From Halioglobus sp. (GTDB lineage Bacteria > Pseudomonadota > Gammaproteobacteria > Pseudomonadales > Halieaceae): 64,000 bases of DNA. Location of the stretch: the NCBI GenBank assembly GCA_002699145.1, contig PABK01000060.1, forward strand, positions 442,308 to 506,307, given 5' to 3'. A model generated the notes under the pieces. That model ran no database searches. It saw only the letters and a program-made list of their open reading frames with translations, and had not been told where the DNA came from. A program made the translations under genes and the position numbers. Shown piece after piece: positions 62,079 to 64,000 of this stretch (position 1 is its first letter; each line of letters begins with the position of its first letter).

Positions 62079-64000
62079 ATGAGAATGTACTCCGCACGTT
62101 CATTGCTCGCCGTCAATATCGCCGCCGTGCTGGGCGGGCTCCCGGCGCTGGTGCAGGCGCAATCACTGGCGCTGGAAGAGGTCATCGTCACCGCGCAAAA
62201 GCGCACCGAGTCCCTGCAGGATGTACCGATTTCCGTGGCGGCCATGAGCCAGGAGCAGCTCGAGTTCCGCAACATCGACGACCTCAAGGACATCGGCGCC
62301 GATGTGCCCAACCTCTACATCAACCCCTTCAATAACGACCCCACCGCCATCCGCCTGTTCATCCGCGGTATCGGCCAGAACGACGTGCAGATCACCCAGG
62401 ACCCCTCGGTCGCGCTGTATACCGACGGCGTCTACGTCGGCACCTCCTTCGGCGCCGGCCTGGAGGGCGTGGATATCCAGCGGGTGGAGATACTGCGCGG
62501 GCCCCAGGGCACCCTGTACGGGCGCAACGCCACCGGCGGCGCGGTGAATATCGTCACCAACCGCGCCGATACCGGCGAGCTGCAGTTCCGCCAGGACCTC
62601 ACCGTGGGCAACCTCGACAAGTTCCAGTCCAAGACCATCGTCAACGTGCCGCTGGGCGAGAGCGTCGCCGCCAAGCTGAACTACGTGCACTCCGAGCGCG
62701 GCGGCTACGTGGACAACAAGGGGCCGGGGGAGGATTTTGGCCAGGAAGACCGCGACAGCTACATACTGGACCTGCGCTGGGAAGCGGCCGACAACATCAC
62801 CGTCGACTACCGTTACGAGTACGCGGAAAACAGCGACACCCAGCGCCTGGAGCAGATACGTGAGCTGACCGACGAGGGCTTCCTCGGCCCGCCCATCACC
62901 AACTACAGCGGCAAGATCGACAAGGATTTCCTCGACGAGATCACCTCCATCCGCAAGATCCTGCAGAACGACCTGGAGCTGAACGCCCACACCCTCTGGG
63001 TGGACTGGGAAGTCAACGACAGCATGTCCGTGCGCTCCATCACCGCCTACCGCGACCTGGACAACCTGGCCAACGGCGAGGCGCTGGTCAACGCCACCGG
63101 CGACTACACCTTCATCGGTCGCGGGGTGGGTTCGCCCAACTTCAGCATCTTCGACACGGACTTCGAGCAGTACTCGCAGGAACTGCAACTGCTGGGCAGC
63201 ACCGACAACTGGGAGTACGTGACCGGGCTTTACTACTACCACGACGAGTCCACACAGGACGCCACCGATTCCGTGCTGCTGGGCAGGAGCGGCGACACCG
63301 ATATCACGGAGACGGACAACGATTCCTGGGCGCTGTTCACGCAGGTCACCTGGCGGCCGGACTACATGGACCAGCGCTGGGCGATTACCCTGGGCGCGCG
63401 CTACTCCGAGGACGATCGCGAGGCCGACCGGGTCAATAACCGTGCCACCACGCCGTTCTCCGGTTCCTACAACAACGATTTTGACAACTTCAACCCGTCG
63501 CTGACCGTCGCCTTCGACATCAATGACGACATGAACGTGTACGGCAAGGTGGTCAGCGGCTACAAGTCCGGCGGTACCTCCACGCGCTCGGCCAACGCCG
63601 AGCTGTTTGCCGACGGCTTCGAGGAAGAGGATATCGTCAGCTACGAACTGGGCTTCAAGGGAGACTTCTGGGACCGGCGCGCACGCCTCAACGCCGCGCT
63701 GTTCTACATGGAGCTGGACGGGCTGCAGACCAGTATCCAGACCGACCCGGTCAGCCCCGGCGGCCGCGACTTCCTGCCCATCGACGGCAACGAGATCGCC
63801 GGTGCGGAAATGGACGTAACCGTGCTGTTGACCGAGGGCCTGACTTTCACCGCGAGCTACGGTTACCTGGATACGGAACTGGGCGAGGATTCAGTGGACA
63901 GCCCGGCCGGCACCTACATCCTGATCGACGAGTTCGCCCCGGCGCCGGAAAACAGTTACGCCCTGTCCCTGTCGTATCGCCGCCCGCTGCGCAACGGCCA
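62079..64000 (+). CDS. TonB-dependent receptor, N-terminal part (cut by right edge)
   Basis: Outer-membrane active-transport receptor, open for 640 codons to the window edge. Signal peptide MRMYSARSLLAVNIAAVLGG, cleaved near LVQAQ; TonB box EEVIVTAQKR; plug motifs FIRGIGQNDVQI, ALYTDGVYVGTS, VEILRGPQGTLYGRNATGGA and VNIVTNRA. Many barrel strands follow. AAAAGGA lies 9 bases before the ATG. The plug is close in pattern to those of the other two receptors here. The ligand is unknown; the downstream genes are not in the window. Confidence 0.94.
   Translation, partial: MRMYSARSLLAVNIAAVLGGLPALVQAQSLALEEVIVTAQKRTESLQDVPISVAAMSQEQLEFRNIDDLKDIGADVPNLYINPFNNDPTAIRLFIRGIGQNDVQITQDPSVALYTDGVYVGTSFGAGLEGVDIQRVEILRGPQGTLYGRNATGGAVNIVTNRADTGELQFRQDLTVGNLDKFQSKTIVNVPLGESVAAKLNYVHSERGGYVDNKGPGEDFGQEDRDSYILDLRWEAADNITVDYRYEYAENSDTQRLEQIRELTDEGFLGPPITNYSGKIDKDFLDEITSIRKILQNDLELNAHTLWVDWEVNDSMSVRSITAYRDLDNLANGEALVNATGDYTFIGRGVGSPNFSIFDTDFEQYSQELQLLGSTDNWEYVTGLYYYHDESTQDATDSVLLGRSGDTDITETDNDSWALFTQVTWRPDYMDQRWAITLGARYSEDDREADRVNNRATTPFSGSYNNDFDNFNPSLTVAFDINDDMNVYGKVVSGYKSGGTSTRSANAELFADGFEEEDIVSYELGFKGDFWDRRARLNAALFYMELDGLQTSIQTDPVSPGGRDFLPIDGNEIAGAEMDVTVLLTEGLTFTASYGYLDTELGEDSVDSPAGTYILIDEFAPAPENSYALSLSYRRPLRNG

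Overview
The window is GC-rich bacterial DNA, roughly two thirds G+C by eye, with tightly packed genes. It reads as a chromosome segment of a polarly flagellated, probably marine gammaproteobacterium. The flagellar genes follow the FleQ/RpoN/FliA hierarchy of Pseudomonas, Vibrio and Shewanella. They include flhF and fleN, which control polar flagellum number and placement, a PomAB-type sodium stator, and three large TonB-dependent receptors. A Halieaceae/OM60-like origin (Cellvibrionales) is my inference from this mix and is not proven by the sequence.

Bases 1-12,330 are accessory metabolism. A TonB-dependent receptor runs off the left edge. Next is a leftward cynA-cynB-cynD-cynS-DUF1348 operon: a NrtA-family ABC importer joined to cyanase. 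A PAS-containing sigma-54 activator lies divergent to it, and the gap between them holds a full-consensus sigma-54 promoter and repeated upstream motifs. Then come a leftward receptor / SnoaL-like / NAD-dependent epimerase cassette with a divergent LysR regulator, and at 12,405-13,982 an HDOD-GGDEF protein.

Bases 14,346-58,185 are an almost complete flagellar locus. flgA, flgM and flgN run leftward. flgBCDEFGHIJKL, fliC, flaG, fliDST, a PilZ gene, fleQ, fleS, fleR, fliEFGHIJK, fliLMNOPQR, flhBA, flhF, fleN, fliA, motC and motD run rightward. A pomA-pomB-pilZ operon runs leftward to meet them. I found sigma-54 promoters before flgA, flgB, fliD, fleS, fliK and fliL, and sigma-28 promoters before flgM, flgK, fliC and pomA, so the regulatory hierarchy can be read from the DNA. 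The chemotaxis genes (cheYZAB, cheW, parCP) that usually sit between fliA and motCD, or just after, are absent.

Bases 58,311-64,000 hold a SPOR-domain membrane protein, a FliK-like protein followed by a 73-residue FlhB-C-terminus-like gene, a J-domain / zinc-ribbon / PilZ fusion protein, a small exported protein, and a third TonB-dependent receptor cut by the right edge.

The most unusual items are the J-domain/zinc-ribbon/PilZ fusion, the sigma-54-controlled cyanate operon with its own activator, the flagellar locus without chemotaxis genes but with two stators, and a FleQ whose c-di-GMP-binding motif differs from the Pseudomonas sequence. No tRNA, rRNA, CRISPR array, insertion sequence or prophage was recognised.
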